43,660 nt of DNA from Pirellulales bacterium (GTDB lineage: Bacteria > Planctomycetota > Planctomycetia > Pirellulales > JALHPA01). A model generated the notes under the pieces. It had not been told where the DNA came from and did no database searches. It saw nothing but the letters and a program-made list of their open reading frames with translations. The stretch covers positions 1 to 43,660 of the forward strand of contig JANRLT010000052.1 in NCBI GenBank assembly GCA_033762255.1, in the 5' to 3' direction. Positions within the stretch are counted from its first letter, which is position 1, and every line of letters starts with the position of its first letter. Shown one piece after another: positions 18,330 to 27,403 of the stretch. The position numbers and the translations under genes were made by a program.

Positions 18330-18905
18330 TTATTTTTTAACGGTTCCTTTTCCCGCACCATTGACGTGAAAGCCACGCCGCCGTTCCAGGCTATATCGCT
18401 GCAGGGCTTCTTCGATGGTGGGATGGGCGGCGGTGGCGGGCTGCATTTGGTCGACTTCCACGGCCTTCCCCTCTAGTTGCTTATAATCCTGAAAAAACCG
18501 CCGCAGCATGGTTAGTTTGTGCACCGGCAGTTCGCTGGCGTCGCGCACGCCGCTATATTCGGGGTCATTCAGCGCCACGGCCAAAATTTTGTGGTCCCGC
18601 TTGCCGCTATCAATCATCGTCATTAACCCAATCGCCCGCGCTTGGACCATGGTCAGGGGGGCGACCGCCTCCTGGCATAATACCAGCACGTCCAGCGGGT
18701 CGTCATCCTCGGCAAAGGTTTGCGGGATGAACCCGTAATTCGCGGGGTAATACACCGCCGAATACAGCACCCGGTCCATCCGCAACAGGCCGGTTTCCTT
18801 GTCAAGTTCGTACTTGACGCTCGAACCCATGGGAATCTCGATGATCGCCGTAAATTCCATAGGCAGGTTCTCGCCAGGAGTTACATCGTGCCAAGCATGG
18901 GTCAT
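18330..18905 (-). CDS. ppa: Inorganic pyrophosphatase (family I)
   Basis: Soluble cytoplasmic enzyme splitting pyrophosphate to phosphate. Motifs are EIPMGSSVKYELDKETGLLRMDR (substrate-binding Lys and Glu), YPANYGFIPQT, and the metal-binding DDDPLDVLVL (D-x-D-P-x-D). At 191 aa it has normal bacterial length. The N-terminus MTHAWHDVTPG fits the family, with the ATG at 18905. The last ~12 residues (GKGTVKK) are a short basic tail. Confidence 0.95.
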   Translation of the reverse strand: MTHAWHDVTPGENLPMEFTAIIEIPMGSSVKYELDKETGLLRMDRVLYSAVYYPANYGFIPQTFAEDDDPLDVLVLCQEAVAPLTMVQARAIGLMTMIDSGKRDHKILAVALNDPEYSGVRDASELPVHKLTMLRRFFQDYKQLEGKAVEVDQMQPATAAHPTIEEALQRYSLERRRGFHVNGAGKGTVKK

Positions 18906-19204
18906 GGAAATACCAGGAAATAGGTGGCAAATCAGAAAGGCCAGTGTAATAAAGCCTTAATTTGCGCACTCAGGCGTTAATCCGCAAGTGACAATCACGT
19001 GCGGGGCAAAAATTGCCCAAAAAACCCGAAAAATTCGCCATTTTACACCAGGATGTCACCGAGGCTAAAGAGTTTTAGCTCAAGACGACCGAAGTAGTCG
19101 AAAATTAGGCTAGAACTAAACTATGGAATTGAGTTTTAGAAAAGATGCGTCTAAGATTGTTCAGACGACAGTTGTTTGAACATTCAATAAGTCCGTTCTT
19201 AACA

Positions 19205-20503
19205 ATGAATCCCAACGATAACCTCCACCTCGCTGTCCAATTCTTTTTGCAATTGGCAATTATTCTGGTTTTTTGCCAAATTGTGGGCGCGATTGCGGCA
19301 AAACTGGGCCAGCCCCAGGTTGTAGCCGAAATGATCGCCGGCGTGCTGCTAGGCCCATCACTGTTTGGATTATTCTGGCCGGAACTACAACAGTCGTTGT
19401 TCCCGTGGGATAAATCACAGACCATACGCGACACCCAGAGTTATCTTTTTCCCGCGTCGCAGTTGGGATTGGCGTTGTATATGTTCATCGTGGGTTTGGA
19501 ATTTCGGGTGGACATTATTAAAAATCAATGGCGCAGTTCGCTGGCGGTATCGCTGGCCGGGATGATCGCGCCGTTTGCGCTGGGGGCGTTATTAGCGTGG
19601 TATTTTTATCATTATACCAATCTCTTTCCCCCGCGGACCAATCTGACAGAGGCGATGCTGTTTTTGGGGGCGTCAATGTGCATCACCGCGTTTCCCATGT
19701 TAGCGCGGATTATTGTGTACAAGGGGTTAAATGGCACCACCATGGGGACCGTGGCGATCGGGGCGGGAGCTATTGACGATGCCACGGCCTGGTGCCTCTT
19801 GGCGTTGGTATTGGCTAGCTTTGATGATAACTATCAACATGCCATCAATAGCATCGGCGGTGGCATGGCGTTTGTCCTGTTGGCCACGCTGGTGCTAAGG
19901 CCACTCTTTAAGTGGATCGAGCCGTGGCTAGTTAGAAAAGACCGCCTGACGGAAGCGGGCCTGGTGTTATGCCTGGCGGCCATGTGCCTGGGAGCCTGGT
20001 ATACCGATATGTTGCATCTGCACGCGGTGTTTGGCGCGTTTATTGTCGGCTCGATCTTGCCACGGGGGCCGGTTACCCGCGATATAATCGCCCGCGTGCA
20101 GCCGCTAACGGTGGCCTTGCTGTTACCGCTGTTTTTTACGTATTCCGGCTTAAATACCCAGATCGGACTGCTCAATTCCGCTTATTTGTGGTGGATGTGC
20201 CTCTTGGTGCTAATTGTGGCCAATCTGGGGAAGGGGGTCGCCTGTTGGCTGGCGGCGCTGGCCACGGGACTTCCCAACCGCGAGGCGATGGGGATCGGCA
20301 CGCTGATGAACGCGCGGGGCTTGATGGAGCTGATTATTATCAATATCGGGTTATCACGCGGAGTTATCAGCGCGGAACTGTTTGCCATTTTGGTGATTAT
20401 GGCCGTCATGACCACGCTGATCGCGTCTCCCCTTTTTGAATGGCTGGTCGGCAGCGATGTCAAACCCGACCCCGATCAATCCGCGGCTACGGCGTTTGAG
20501 TGA
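19205..20503 (+). CDS. CPA2-family cation:proton antiporter (Kef/NhaS-like)
   Basis: Polytopic membrane protein with 12 or so hydrophobic helices. Typical elements are QFFLQLAIILVFCQIVGAIAAKLGQPQVVAEMIAGVLLGPSLFG, GLEFRVD, and GAIDDATAWCLLALV with the conserved Asp pair of the ion site. The C-terminal NARGLMELIIINIGL is the typical NxRGxxEL motif. There is no cytoplasmic TrkA-N domain, so it is the membrane-only form. The ATG at 19205 begins at the family start; an ATG at 19145 would add 20 basic residues. Transported ion (Na+ or K+) not predictable. Confidence 0.92.
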   Translation: MNPNDNLHLAVQFFLQLAIILVFCQIVGAIAAKLGQPQVVAEMIAGVLLGPSLFGLFWPELQQSLFPWDKSQTIRDTQSYLFPASQLGLALYMFIVGLEFRVDIIKNQWRSSLAVSLAGMIAPFALGALLAWYFYHYTNLFPPRTNLTEAMLFLGASMCITAFPMLARIIVYKGLNGTTMGTVAIGAGAIDDATAWCLLALVLASFDDNYQHAINSIGGGMAFVLLATLVLRPLFKWIEPWLVRKDRLTEAGLVLCLAAMCLGAWYTDMLHLHAVFGAFIVGSILPRGPVTRDIIARVQPLTVALLLPLFFTYSGLNTQIGLLNSAYLWWMCLLVLIVANLGKGVACWLAALATGLPNREAMGIGTLMNARGLMELIIINIGLSRGVISAELFAILVIMAVMTTLIASPLFEWLVGSDVKPDPDQSAATAFE

Positions 20504-20525
20504 TCTGTCACTGGAACACTCGTTC

Positions 20526-20551
20526 CACAAAGCCGCCGATGGCATCGGCGG
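20526..20551. repeat. Dispersed repeat CACAAAGCCGCC..., copy 1
   Basis: A 26-nt unit with an inner palindrome (CCGCCGAT-GGC-ATCGGCGG). It lies in the short gap between the convergent antiporter and acyltransferase genes. Inverse copies occur at 24621-24646 and 24726-24752. Confidence 0.75.
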
Positions 20552-20576
20552 TTAGAGCGCATCATTCTTACCGATT

Positions 20577-21512
20577 TCAATTCGTAATTGATTTACTCCG
20601 TCGCCGCGGTGGTTCCCCTTTCCAGCGATTATGCAGCCACCAGTATTGCGATGGCTCCACGCGGATCATGGATTCTAATTCGCTGGTGAACCACTGCGTC
20701 AGTTCCTGCGTGGAAAGTTCCGCAGTCGCGGGATCATACGTCGCTAACAGCGACATCTCGTAATGCAGCGGTGGGCCTATCCGCCTACCGCAACTAACGC
20801 CCAAGGGGGCCTGATTAGCCAAAACAAACAGCGCGATCGCCTTGTGCGTGCTGGCGGGCTTGCCAAAAAAGTCCACCCAACATCCCTTGGGTCCGGCGTT
20901 TTGATCCGCCAAGAGCAGCAGCGTCGCCCGTCGTTCCAGCAGTTGGGCAATTTCGGGCGCGCTTCCATCCTTGGGGAGTAAATGCTGCCCCTTGGCCGAG
21001 CGGAATGAATTGAGATATTCATGCAAATAAGGGTTATCCAGTTTGCGGGCCACCGCGTAGGTTTCAAAGCCAAACAGCCCAAAGGTGTACGCCGCTAGCT
21101 CAAAATTGCCATAATGGGCGGAAATGAGCACCTTGGGCCGATCCTGCCACAACAGCCGCATCAGGCCCGCCATATCGGCAAAATCCAGATAATCCCGCCA
21201 GTTCGTCAGGTGAATTTTACGCCGCGCGTGGGCGATTTCAGCCAGCATCAGTATCAAATGCGCCCACATCCGCCGCGCGCAAATCGCCCGTTGTTCGTCG
21301 GACCAGTGGGGAAAGGCGGTCCGGAGATTTTCCACTAAAACGCGCCTGCGAATGTGAAAAAGATCATGGCAGAGCCACGCCAACCAATTCGCAAGATCCA
21401 CGCAAGCGGCCAGCGACCACGATTGCAGCACGCACACGATCAAACGCACCGCCAGATAAACAGCGTAATCCCGCGCGCGGGTTGGCCAAGAGGAGATGGA
21501 CTTTAGTATCAT
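20577..21512 (-). CDS. Lysophospholipid/lipid A acyltransferase (LpxL/HtrB-like)
   Basis: The 311-aa membrane-associated protein has the HX4E catalytic motif in SAHYGNFEL (His133, Glu138), the substrate motif KDGSAPEIAQLLERRATLLLLADQNAGPKGCWVDFFGKPA, and the C-terminal YWWLHNRWK common to LpxL/LpxM acyltransferases. One N-terminal hydrophobic helix anchors it in the inner membrane. The likely role is adding a secondary acyl chain to lipid A or an analogous lipid, consistent with a Gram-negative envelope. Chain specificity unknown. Confidence 0.87.
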   Translation of the reverse strand: MILKSISSWPTRARDYAVYLAVRLIVCVLQSWSLAACVDLANWLAWLCHDLFHIRRRVLVENLRTAFPHWSDEQRAICARRMWAHLILMLAEIAHARRKIHLTNWRDYLDFADMAGLMRLLWQDRPKVLISAHYGNFELAAYTFGLFGFETYAVARKLDNPYLHEYLNSFRSAKGQHLLPKDGSAPEIAQLLERRATLLLLADQNAGPKGCWVDFFGKPASTHKAIALFVLANQAPLGVSCGRRIGPPLHYEMSLLATYDPATAELSTQELTQWFTSELESMIRVEPSQYWWLHNRWKGEPPRRRSKSITN

Positions 21513-21800
21513 GGGCCTTTATCGACCAAAGGACCAGCATATCTCAGCAGTGCTCTTTGGAATAGTGACAAGCGCAGCGTCGTCTAAAAGGGGATGAAAA
21601 TTGAATCAATAAGTCCAACGCCCTGATTGATTATCCAAGACCAATATAAGTTTAGCCGCAGATGCAAAGCGCGTGACAGTGGCTCTGATTTACAGACAGA
21701 ATTCCCAAGTACATTATCTTAAGCGGGAAATGGCATTTTTGACAATGCAATCCTTTAATTCGCCGTCACTCCAGAGTTGTAAATACACTACCGCTAAAGG

Positions 21801-22211
21801 TCATTGTACTGAAACATAATCCCGCGATTCAAAGACCGGCCGTGTGGGGACGGGATGATACCTCGGCCAAGGGGGTTGGACACCGTGGGGTGTAAATTCG
21901 GGGGGCGGCGGGGGTACGGCGTTCAGGGGGGCATTATTTGCGGATGTGTATCCCGGCGGATGTTGCGCGCAGTCCGCGCAACGAGCTTTTCGGTTTCGTA
22001 TTTGACAGTCGCCCGTCATGCGGTTGGGTTCGCCGGGCGCATCGGCCAACCCTGCCTGACTGTCGGGGAGTGGACCAACCGGCGGAGCTTGCCGCCAACT
22101 GCGCCACCACGGGACGGGACTGATCGGCCCGCGCGGCAGTTCGCAACCGCAAATCCACAGACTTGCGCCGCATAAACAGAGCGATAGTATTTGGCGAATC
22201 CCGCGCGGCAT
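21801..22211 (-). CDS. Small proline-rich putative lipoprotein
   Basis: A 136-aa product starting MPRGIRQILSLCLCGASLWICGC, a short signal peptide ending in a lipobox-like ICGC (Cys23). The mature part is rich in Pro and Trp (PPPPPEFTPHGVQPPWPRYHP) with no recognised domain; four further Cys lie in DCQIRNRKARCADCAQ. No homolog recognised. It could be a planctomycete-specific surface lipoprotein. Frame length and signal make it probably real. Confidence 0.55.
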   Translation of the reverse strand: MPRGIRQILSLCLCGASLWICGCELPRGPISPVPWWRSWRQAPPVGPLPDSQAGLADAPGEPNRMTGDCQIRNRKARCADCAQHPPGYTSANNAPLNAVPPPPPEFTPHGVQPPWPRYHPVPTRPVFESRDYVSVQ

Positions 22212-22360
22212 GTTGCTAGCAAGGGGAATTGCAAATAAGAGGGGTTGCTAGTGGCTATATCGGCATTTATTGCCGTCAAAGTTCACCTAACCGGCAAAGT
22301 TACGCCAATGCGGGGCGTTAGTTGCCGCTAGCGTGGTGGATAGGCGTCGGTTAGATGGGC

Positions 22361-23740
22361 TTATCGCTTGGGCTCGGTATGGGATGGATCCGCCGGCCGC
22401 ATGATATATTTGCCCCCTAACTGAATTAACAAAAAGACCACCGCGGGTATTAGCAACGCCCAGACCCAAATATTGTCCGGCCACCAGCGGGGAGGTTGCC
22501 ATCCCGCGGTATGTAATAGTCGCAACACGACCGCGACGAATAACAAATAAAACGGAATTAATAGCAAAAACAGGCAGCCGACCGAGGCCATGATCCCCTT
22601 AAAATTTTCCTCCTCGGCGGCCTCCTCCACGCGGACCTCGATACGGCGGCCGCGCTTGAGACTCCGTTCAAGTGTCTCGGTAAGTTCAATCGCCCGCGAG
22701 GCGTCATTCCATCGGGGGACGGGGGCGTCATGGCGGGAAAGTAGACGCAAGACTTGCTCATAAGCCGCACCGCCGACACTCCACGTGACAGGGGGTAACG
22801 TAGACACCGCTGGGGGAGCTTGACCGCCGTATTGGGCCACGTTTAAGCCCCGCGGCACGGGTGGAGGATTGAACCGCAGCAAGCATTCACCGGGCGGGTC
22901 CCAATCTGGCAGGGTCCATTCCGCGGTTCCCAAATTCCCGCGCAAAAGTAGTCGCACGCCGCGGGGGCCCAAGCCGGGGCTAACCGTCCAGCGAACCCCC
23001 GTCCCCCCCACGCAGTCAAGTTGCACGCTCAGATTCCCTAGATCCATTTCTCGCGCATCACCAGGATTGGTATTGGACGCCAGACTGGGTGGGGATGTTT
23101 GACTCTTATTCGCGGGTAAATTAACCAGGTTGGGTTTGCCGCCGTGCCCCCCCGCCAATCCCTGAACCGCGCTCACCTCGCCGCATAGCGCGCGGATCAG
23201 ATCCAGATCGCGGCTAAACTGCCGCAACACGTCATCCGCGGCGCCGGGGGGTAGCTCGCGGTGAAGTTCCACAGCGGTAATCGGGCCAAGGGGCGAGTCC
23301 GCCGGAACGCCCAGCCATTGGGCCATTTCGCTGATATGGGGATGCGTCCGCCAGGGTAAAAAGGGCCATAAGGCGCTAGCACCGTTGCGCTGCTGCAATT
23401 CCAATTCATACGCCAGTAAGAGAGAATTGCACGCCGGGTGAGCGACAACCAACGGCACTTGCAGCATCAACAACTGCCGCAAGCGGGCCTCGGCCTCGTC
23501 CTGGGTGGGGGATATGCCAAGAATGATCGCATCCATCGCGGTCGCATAGCGGCCATCTTCCACGATATCCCGCCAGTCCAAAAGAATTTGGCAATCGGGC
23601 TGCTCCGCCAACAATGGGGCGTGATCGGGGGTGGCATTGGCCAACAGGCGCAGCTCGGCCCGATCTTCGTCCAGCAAATACTGGACAAAATTGCAAATGT
23701 CCGTGTCATGACCAATCAAACCCAGACGTAGTTTTTGCAA
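22361..23740 (-). CDS. Membrane-anchored degenerate Gfo/Idh-like protein
   Basis: The 459-aa protein begins with a Rossmann-like half (KLRLGLIGHDTDICNFVQYLLDE), and its order of strands and AIILGISPTQDEAEARLRQLLMLQVPLVVAHPAC fits Gfo/Idh/MocA N-domains. The glycine loop is changed and the EKP lysine is replaced (AHPAC), so it is unlikely to be a working dehydrogenase. The middle (230-330) is strand-rich with a proline-rich linker. Residues 384-409 and 424-442 are two transmembrane helices near the C-terminus. The start is a TTG at 23740, right at the Rossmann strand; no ATG is near. Function unknown. Confidence 0.65.
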   Translation of the reverse strand: MQKLRLGLIGHDTDICNFVQYLLDEDRAELRLLANATPDHAPLLAEQPDCQILLDWRDIVEDGRYATAMDAIILGISPTQDEAEARLRQLLMLQVPLVVAHPACNSLLLAYELELQQRNGASALWPFLPWRTHPHISEMAQWLGVPADSPLGPITAVELHRELPPGAADDVLRQFSRDLDLIRALCGEVSAVQGLAGGHGGKPNLVNLPANKSQTSPPSLASNTNPGDAREMDLGNLSVQLDCVGGTGVRWTVSPGLGPRGVRLLLRGNLGTAEWTLPDWDPPGECLLRFNPPPVPRGLNVAQYGGQAPPAVSTLPPVTWSVGGAAYEQVLRLLSRHDAPVPRWNDASRAIELTETLERSLKRGRRIEVRVEEAAEEENFKGIMASVGCLFLLLIPFYLLFVAVVLRLLHTAGWQPPRWWPDNIWVWALLIPAVVFLLIQLGGKYIMRPADPSHTEPKR

Positions 23741-23901
23741 AGGGGATGTTCCGGTAGGCGACGACGGTAACCTTAAAATACACGTATGACGAGGTACTAT
23801 TTTTCTATCTTAGCAAATTATGATAAATCGCGTAGTGGAGCGACAAATTGTGGGTGATAATGTTTGCTGGCAATTCCAACTAACTTTTTTGGGGTTAAAT
23901 T

Positions 23902-24369
23902 ATGCTTGAAGGGGGTCAAGAGCCGGTTACTGAAAGTGTGGAAAAATATTCCACTCGCAAGCTTATTATAAAATTCTGCGCCGGGATATTTTTGGGTTTG
24001 GTTGGTCTGGTCTTTGCGGTATTGACCATTGCGATCTTGATTGCTTGCTTGGCCCAGCCGCTAAAGATTAAACAAGAGGGTTTATTTTTATTAGCGGTTA
24101 TGGGTTTATTGGCAATCATATGCCTGCAGTTTTGTTATGGTTTTTTGTTCAATCGTAAGTCAGCGGATGGAAATTATCTTTCGCCCTGGACGATAGGGGT
24201 TTTTGGAATCTTGCTTTTTTCGGTACAGCTGGCGATGACGCTAAATGATCAAGACTGGAAATCTTTTATAAGGACAGTGCCGATTAGCTTGTTAATGATT
24301 ATAAGCTGGTTGGTGCCACTGATAAGAAAATTAACGCAACAGCCAGTAGATCCGCCAGCATCCCAGTAA
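23902..24369 (+). CDS. Four-helix membrane protein, unknown function
   Basis: The 155-aa protein has four predicted helices (about 22-50, 60-85, 96-113, 125-141) between short charged ends (N-terminal MLEGGQEPVTESVEKYSTRK, C-terminal RKLTQQPVDPPASQ). Loops are short, and no catalytic or binding motif is visible. No family recognised. Codon use is more AT-rich than in the neighbours. Start ATG at 23902. Confidence 0.6.
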   Translation: MLEGGQEPVTESVEKYSTRKLIIKFCAGIFLGLVGLVFAVLTIAILIACLAQPLKIKQEGLFLLAVMGLLAIICLQFCYGFLFNRKSADGNYLSPWTIGVFGILLFSVQLAMTLNDQDWKSFIRTVPISLLMIISWLVPLIRKLTQQPVDPPASQ

Positions 24370-24437
24370 CGGGGCTGTTGAATTAATGTGGGCAAATGCT
24401 TTTTTGCCTGCGACCAATATTAGACGTTACTCAGTAT

Positions 24438-24462
24438 GCCGCGCGGCGCGTCGCGGCGCGGC
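24438..24462. repeat. GC-rich imperfect palindrome
   Basis: A 25-nt stretch with outer arms GCCGCGC / GCGCGGC inside the 404-nt gap between two convergent genes. No T-run follows, so it is not a classical terminator. Confidence 0.45.
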
Positions 24463-24620
24463 TAAACATGGTAAACATTTTGACCCCCGGCCAAAACGAC
24501 AAATTCGCCATCTGCTATGGTGGGACTGCGCCGGTATTGTCTTTGTAAAATTACCAAACCGCTAGCGGCTTGTCGCCACCCTACGGCACTAAACAGAATC
24601 TCCCGTCTCCCGCCTCCCGC

Positions 24621-24752
24621 CTCCGATACCATGGGCGGCTTTGTGGCTCTATCCAGTTCTATCCCATATCGCTAGTCCCGTCCGGCGGACGGGACCTACC
24701 CTTTTCCCCCGACCTCCGCCTCCCACCGCCGATACCATCGGCGGCTTTGTGG
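24621..24752. repeat. Pair of dispersed repeats flanking a palindrome
   Basis: Two copies of a 26-27-nt unit ending GGCGGCTTTGTGG (24621-24646 and 24726-24752) flank a third copy of the 21-nt palindrome (24675-24695). The unit is the reverse complement of the repeat at 20526-20551. The rest of the 24370-24773 gap is C/T-rich and shows no gene. Confidence 0.75.
24675..24695. repeat. Dispersed 21-nt palindrome, copy 3
   Basis: Arms GTCCCGTCCG around one base, identical in arms to the copies at 3794-3814 and 8145-8165. Confidence 0.85.
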
Positions 24753-24773
24753 CTCTATCCTCTATCCCCTAAT

Positions 24774-25883
24774 TCATCCGCACACGGAGTGTGCGGACGA
24801 CACTCTCCGCCGTCGCCATACCAGCCACGTCATACCAGCGATGCCTACCATAATGGTTCCCGGCTCAGGGATGCTGGCCACGGCCAGGGCCACCGCCGCG
24901 CCGGCGTCGATCCGTCCATGGCCAAAGAATTGGTCCCGGCCCGGGGCACCCAGATCGACCGCGCTGTCGCGGAGGATTTGCTCGACTTGATCGGGGGTTA
25001 GGTTGGGGTTGACCGACCAGATCAGGCCCGCCACGCCCGCGGCCAGCGGTGTGGAAAAACTGGTTCCCCCGCTGAGCAGGGCGTAGCCGTTGGGGGCCAG
25101 GGGCGGGTCCGCCGCCACGATGTTTTGGGCCGGGGCGACAAAGTCCACAAAGTTGCCAAAGGAACTGCCATTATTAGTTGATTGCACCCAACGTTCGTCG
25201 TTGGGGTTGGTTCCACCAATAAAGATTAGCGAGGGATAATCGGCGATTGTTTCTAAGCGGTTGCTGTTTCCCGCTCCCACAAAGACCAAACTTCCCTTGG
25301 AACGGGCGTAATCGGCGGCGTCCGCCACGATGCCGGGATCCCCCAACGTGTAAGACACGTTAATGATTTTGCACCCCTGGTCGGCCGCCAGGCGGATGCC
25401 ATTGGCGATGGATTGCGCGTTCGTTTGGGCCGTATCATTGGTAATGCGGATCGGTTGGATCAAAAAGTTTCCCACTCCCGCGCCGCCGATGTTGTTGTTA
25501 ATTTGCATGGCCAGAACGCTAGCCACGTACGTTCCGTGGCGAATGGAGGTGTTCCCCGCTGCCAACTGCGCATCGGTAAATGGTGGAAAGATGGTGGGAC
25601 TGCCCAGTCCCGCCACCGCCGTGCTGAGCGCCGGCAACACGCGACTGGTCAGATCGGGCGTGGTGCTTATGACTCCGGTGTCCAGGATCGCCACTTTGAG
25701 CGTGGGATCCCCCAGAGTCACGCTCCAGGCGTCCTCCAAGTGCATCTTGGTTGAATACCACTGCAAATTTTGCGGCGCGCGGTAGTAAAAGTCGTTGGGC
25801 AAAAAAGGAACCGCCCACGCCTGACTGAGGATTCCGCCAAAGAAAGCGCAACACACGAATAAACTGCGAACGGGCAAAGGCAT
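24774..25883 (-). CDS. Secreted subtilisin-like (S8) serine protease with PEP-CTERM tail
   Basis: The 369-aa product has a signal peptide (1-24, FGGILSQAWA), an S8 domain with Asp68 (VAILDTG), His116 (RHGTYVAS), Asn206 (GAGNSN, oxyanion) and Ser275 (SGGTSFSTP), and a C-terminal sorting tail. The tail is PEP at 339-341, a hydrophobic helix (GTIMVGIAGMTWLVW), and a basic cluster RRRR (357-360). PEP-CTERM tails are handled by exosortase/archaeosortase-type enzymes and are linked to exopolysaccharide-rich surfaces. No exosortase gene is in the window. An in-frame extension upstream of the ATG at 25883 lacks the signal-peptide pattern. Confidence 0.92.
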   Translation of the reverse strand: MPLPVRSLFVCCAFFGGILSQAWAVPFLPNDFYYRAPQNLQWYSTKMHLEDAWSVTLGDPTLKVAILDTGVISTTPDLTSRVLPALSTAVAGLGSPTIFPPFTDAQLAAGNTSIRHGTYVASVLAMQINNNIGGAGVGNFLIQPIRITNDTAQTNAQSIANGIRLAADQGCKIINVSYTLGDPGIVADAADYARSKGSLVFVGAGNSNRLETIADYPSLIFIGGTNPNDERWVQSTNNGSSFGNFVDFVAPAQNIVAADPPLAPNGYALLSGGTSFSTPLAAGVAGLIWSVNPNLTPDQVEQILRDSAVDLGAPGRDQFFGHGRIDAGAAVALAVASIPEPGTIMVGIAGMTWLVWRRRRVSSAHSVCG

Positions 25884-26144
25884 CACAAATGTCTCTTCAA
25901 GGGTGTATGGGTTGAGCGTGCAAAGCGGGCAATTGTGCAAAAATTGCCTATTGATACCAGCGAGCATGCCGCCGCGTCGCAATAAGGGCGTCGCGCGAAC
26001 AGTGGACCGCCGGGCTAGCGAATCAAAGGATAGAAAGCGTTCGTTAGCGTGCTCTGCTGAAAAGAATGTTCCTCACACACCTGTATTGTAACTTCCAGGA
26101 ACGGTTATCGCGAGAGTTTGGCGGGTCCAGCACCAAAAAAGTGC

Positions 26145-26181
26145 TTGACTTTTGTCGCTGTATAGTGTATATGTATACACT
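26145..26181 (+). promoter_or_regulatory. Promoter with overlapping palindromic operator
   Basis: TTGACT (26145-26150) as -35, then 17 nt and TATATG (26168-26173) as -10. The -10 is buried in a perfect palindrome, arms AGTGTATA and TATACACT around TG (26164-26181). Such a site is typical of dimeric repressor binding (HTH-XRE or LexA type). It lies 108 nt upstream of the ImmA-like gene, which it most likely controls. Sequence-based; not tested. Confidence 0.65.
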
Positions 26182-26289
26182 TATCGGGGCGGGGGAGCGG
26201 TGTTTTGTCGATTTTAACAATAAAACCGCGATTCCCCAGCAAGAACCGTAGGTAGAGGCAAAACGCAGATAAATCAGAAAGGCCCGGGC

Positions 26290-27036
26290 ATGTCCACCGA
26301 AATCCAAACTGACGAACTGGCCGCGGTGTTGGACCGGATCGCGGGGGAAATTTTGCGGCAGGCGGGGGTGATCGGCCCGCCGGTGAATGTGTTGCAGTTG
26401 GCAATTCGTCTGGGCTTTCAGATCGCTTGGGACGAACGGCAGACCGCCCGTGCGCGCTTGGCTCGTCCGCCCCGACCGGGGAATGGGTCGGCGGGGGGCG
26501 GATTGATTTTATTGCGCCACGAACCACGGCCCGAGCGTCGCCAATGGGCGGTGGCGCATGAACTGGGGGAGGCATGGTCCTGGCGGGTGTTTGAGATGTT
26601 GGATCAAGATCCCCGTACCACGCGGCCCGCCCTGCGCGAGCAAATTGCCAATTGGCTGGCGGGACGCATTTTGGTTCCGGGGGCTTGGTTGACAGCGTCG
26701 GGGGAGGAATGGGACTGGGATTTATTGCGGCTAAAACAGCGATTTAGCACCGCCAGCCATGAATTGATCGCGCGGCGGATGCTGGATTGCGAACCGCCGG
26801 TCGTCATTACCGTTTTTGACCAGGGAAGCATCGTGTTGAGACAAGGGAATTTACGGCAACGCCCGCCGCGCTGGTCGGAAAGGGAAGAAGCGTGCCGCCA
26901 AACCGCCATTGTCGAGGCCCGGCCCGAGGAAGTAACCGGCAATCCCCGCATTCGCTGTTGGCCATTGACCGAGCCGGGCTGGCTGCGGGAAATTATCCGC
27001 ACCGAATATTCCGCTAAGATGGTGGAATGGGACTAG
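26290..27036 (+). CDS. ImmA/IrrE-family-like protein with variant metal site
   Basis: A 248-aa protein. Residues 86-94 read WAVAHELGE, the ImmA/IrrE (COG2856) position of HExxH, but the second His is Glu (His90, Glu91, Glu94). The downstream EQIANWLAGRILVP (117-130) matches the family's ExxAN-FA--LLMP helix with the third ligand Glu117. ImmA-type peptidases cleave repressors of mobile elements or stress regulons. Here the zinc site is altered, so activity is uncertain. There is no HTH partner gene next to it. The C-terminal third is a strand-rich extension, as in family members. Confidence 0.7.
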   Translation: MSTEIQTDELAAVLDRIAGEILRQAGVIGPPVNVLQLAIRLGFQIAWDERQTARARLARPPRPGNGSAGGGLILLRHEPRPERRQWAVAHELGEAWSWRVFEMLDQDPRTTRPALREQIANWLAGRILVPGAWLTASGEEWDWDLLRLKQRFSTASHELIARRMLDCEPPVVITVFDQGSIVLRQGNLRQRPPRWSEREEACRQTAIVEARPEEVTGNPRIRCWPLTEPGWLREIIRTEYSAKMVEWD

Positions 27037-27403
27037 GGGGACACAAAAGGATCCCGTGGCGGTAATTAACCAGCATCATCCCGTCGCGGCTATGAACCTG
27101 CATCACATTTTGCCACGTTTTCAGTGCGGAATGTTGTGTTTTGGCATCATACTTCTTCAACTGAAAACTCCCCGGCGGTAATTTCTAAGTAATTGCTATT
27201 TATGGCTTTAGGGTGGTTTTTGTGGGTTTTGCAGGGGGCTGGCATTAGCCTTGCAATTGAGGTGTCGCAGGACGTTGCCCACCAGGGTGGCGTGACACGA
27301 CCTTGTGCCTGCTCGGGAATTCAGCCCGCAGCGTCAGCAAGGGACTTTTTGCCTTTGCTATTCACGGAATTCTGGCGAATTCCGCTACTGAGAAAGCCTG
27401 CCC
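27037..27403. other. Intergenic region with one dispersed repeat
   Basis: No supported gene. It contains a single copy of the AGCCCGCAGCG-type 24-nt repeat (27321-27344), matching those upstream of hslV. Frames that cross this gap continue out of phase through the next gene and look random. Confidence 0.5.
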
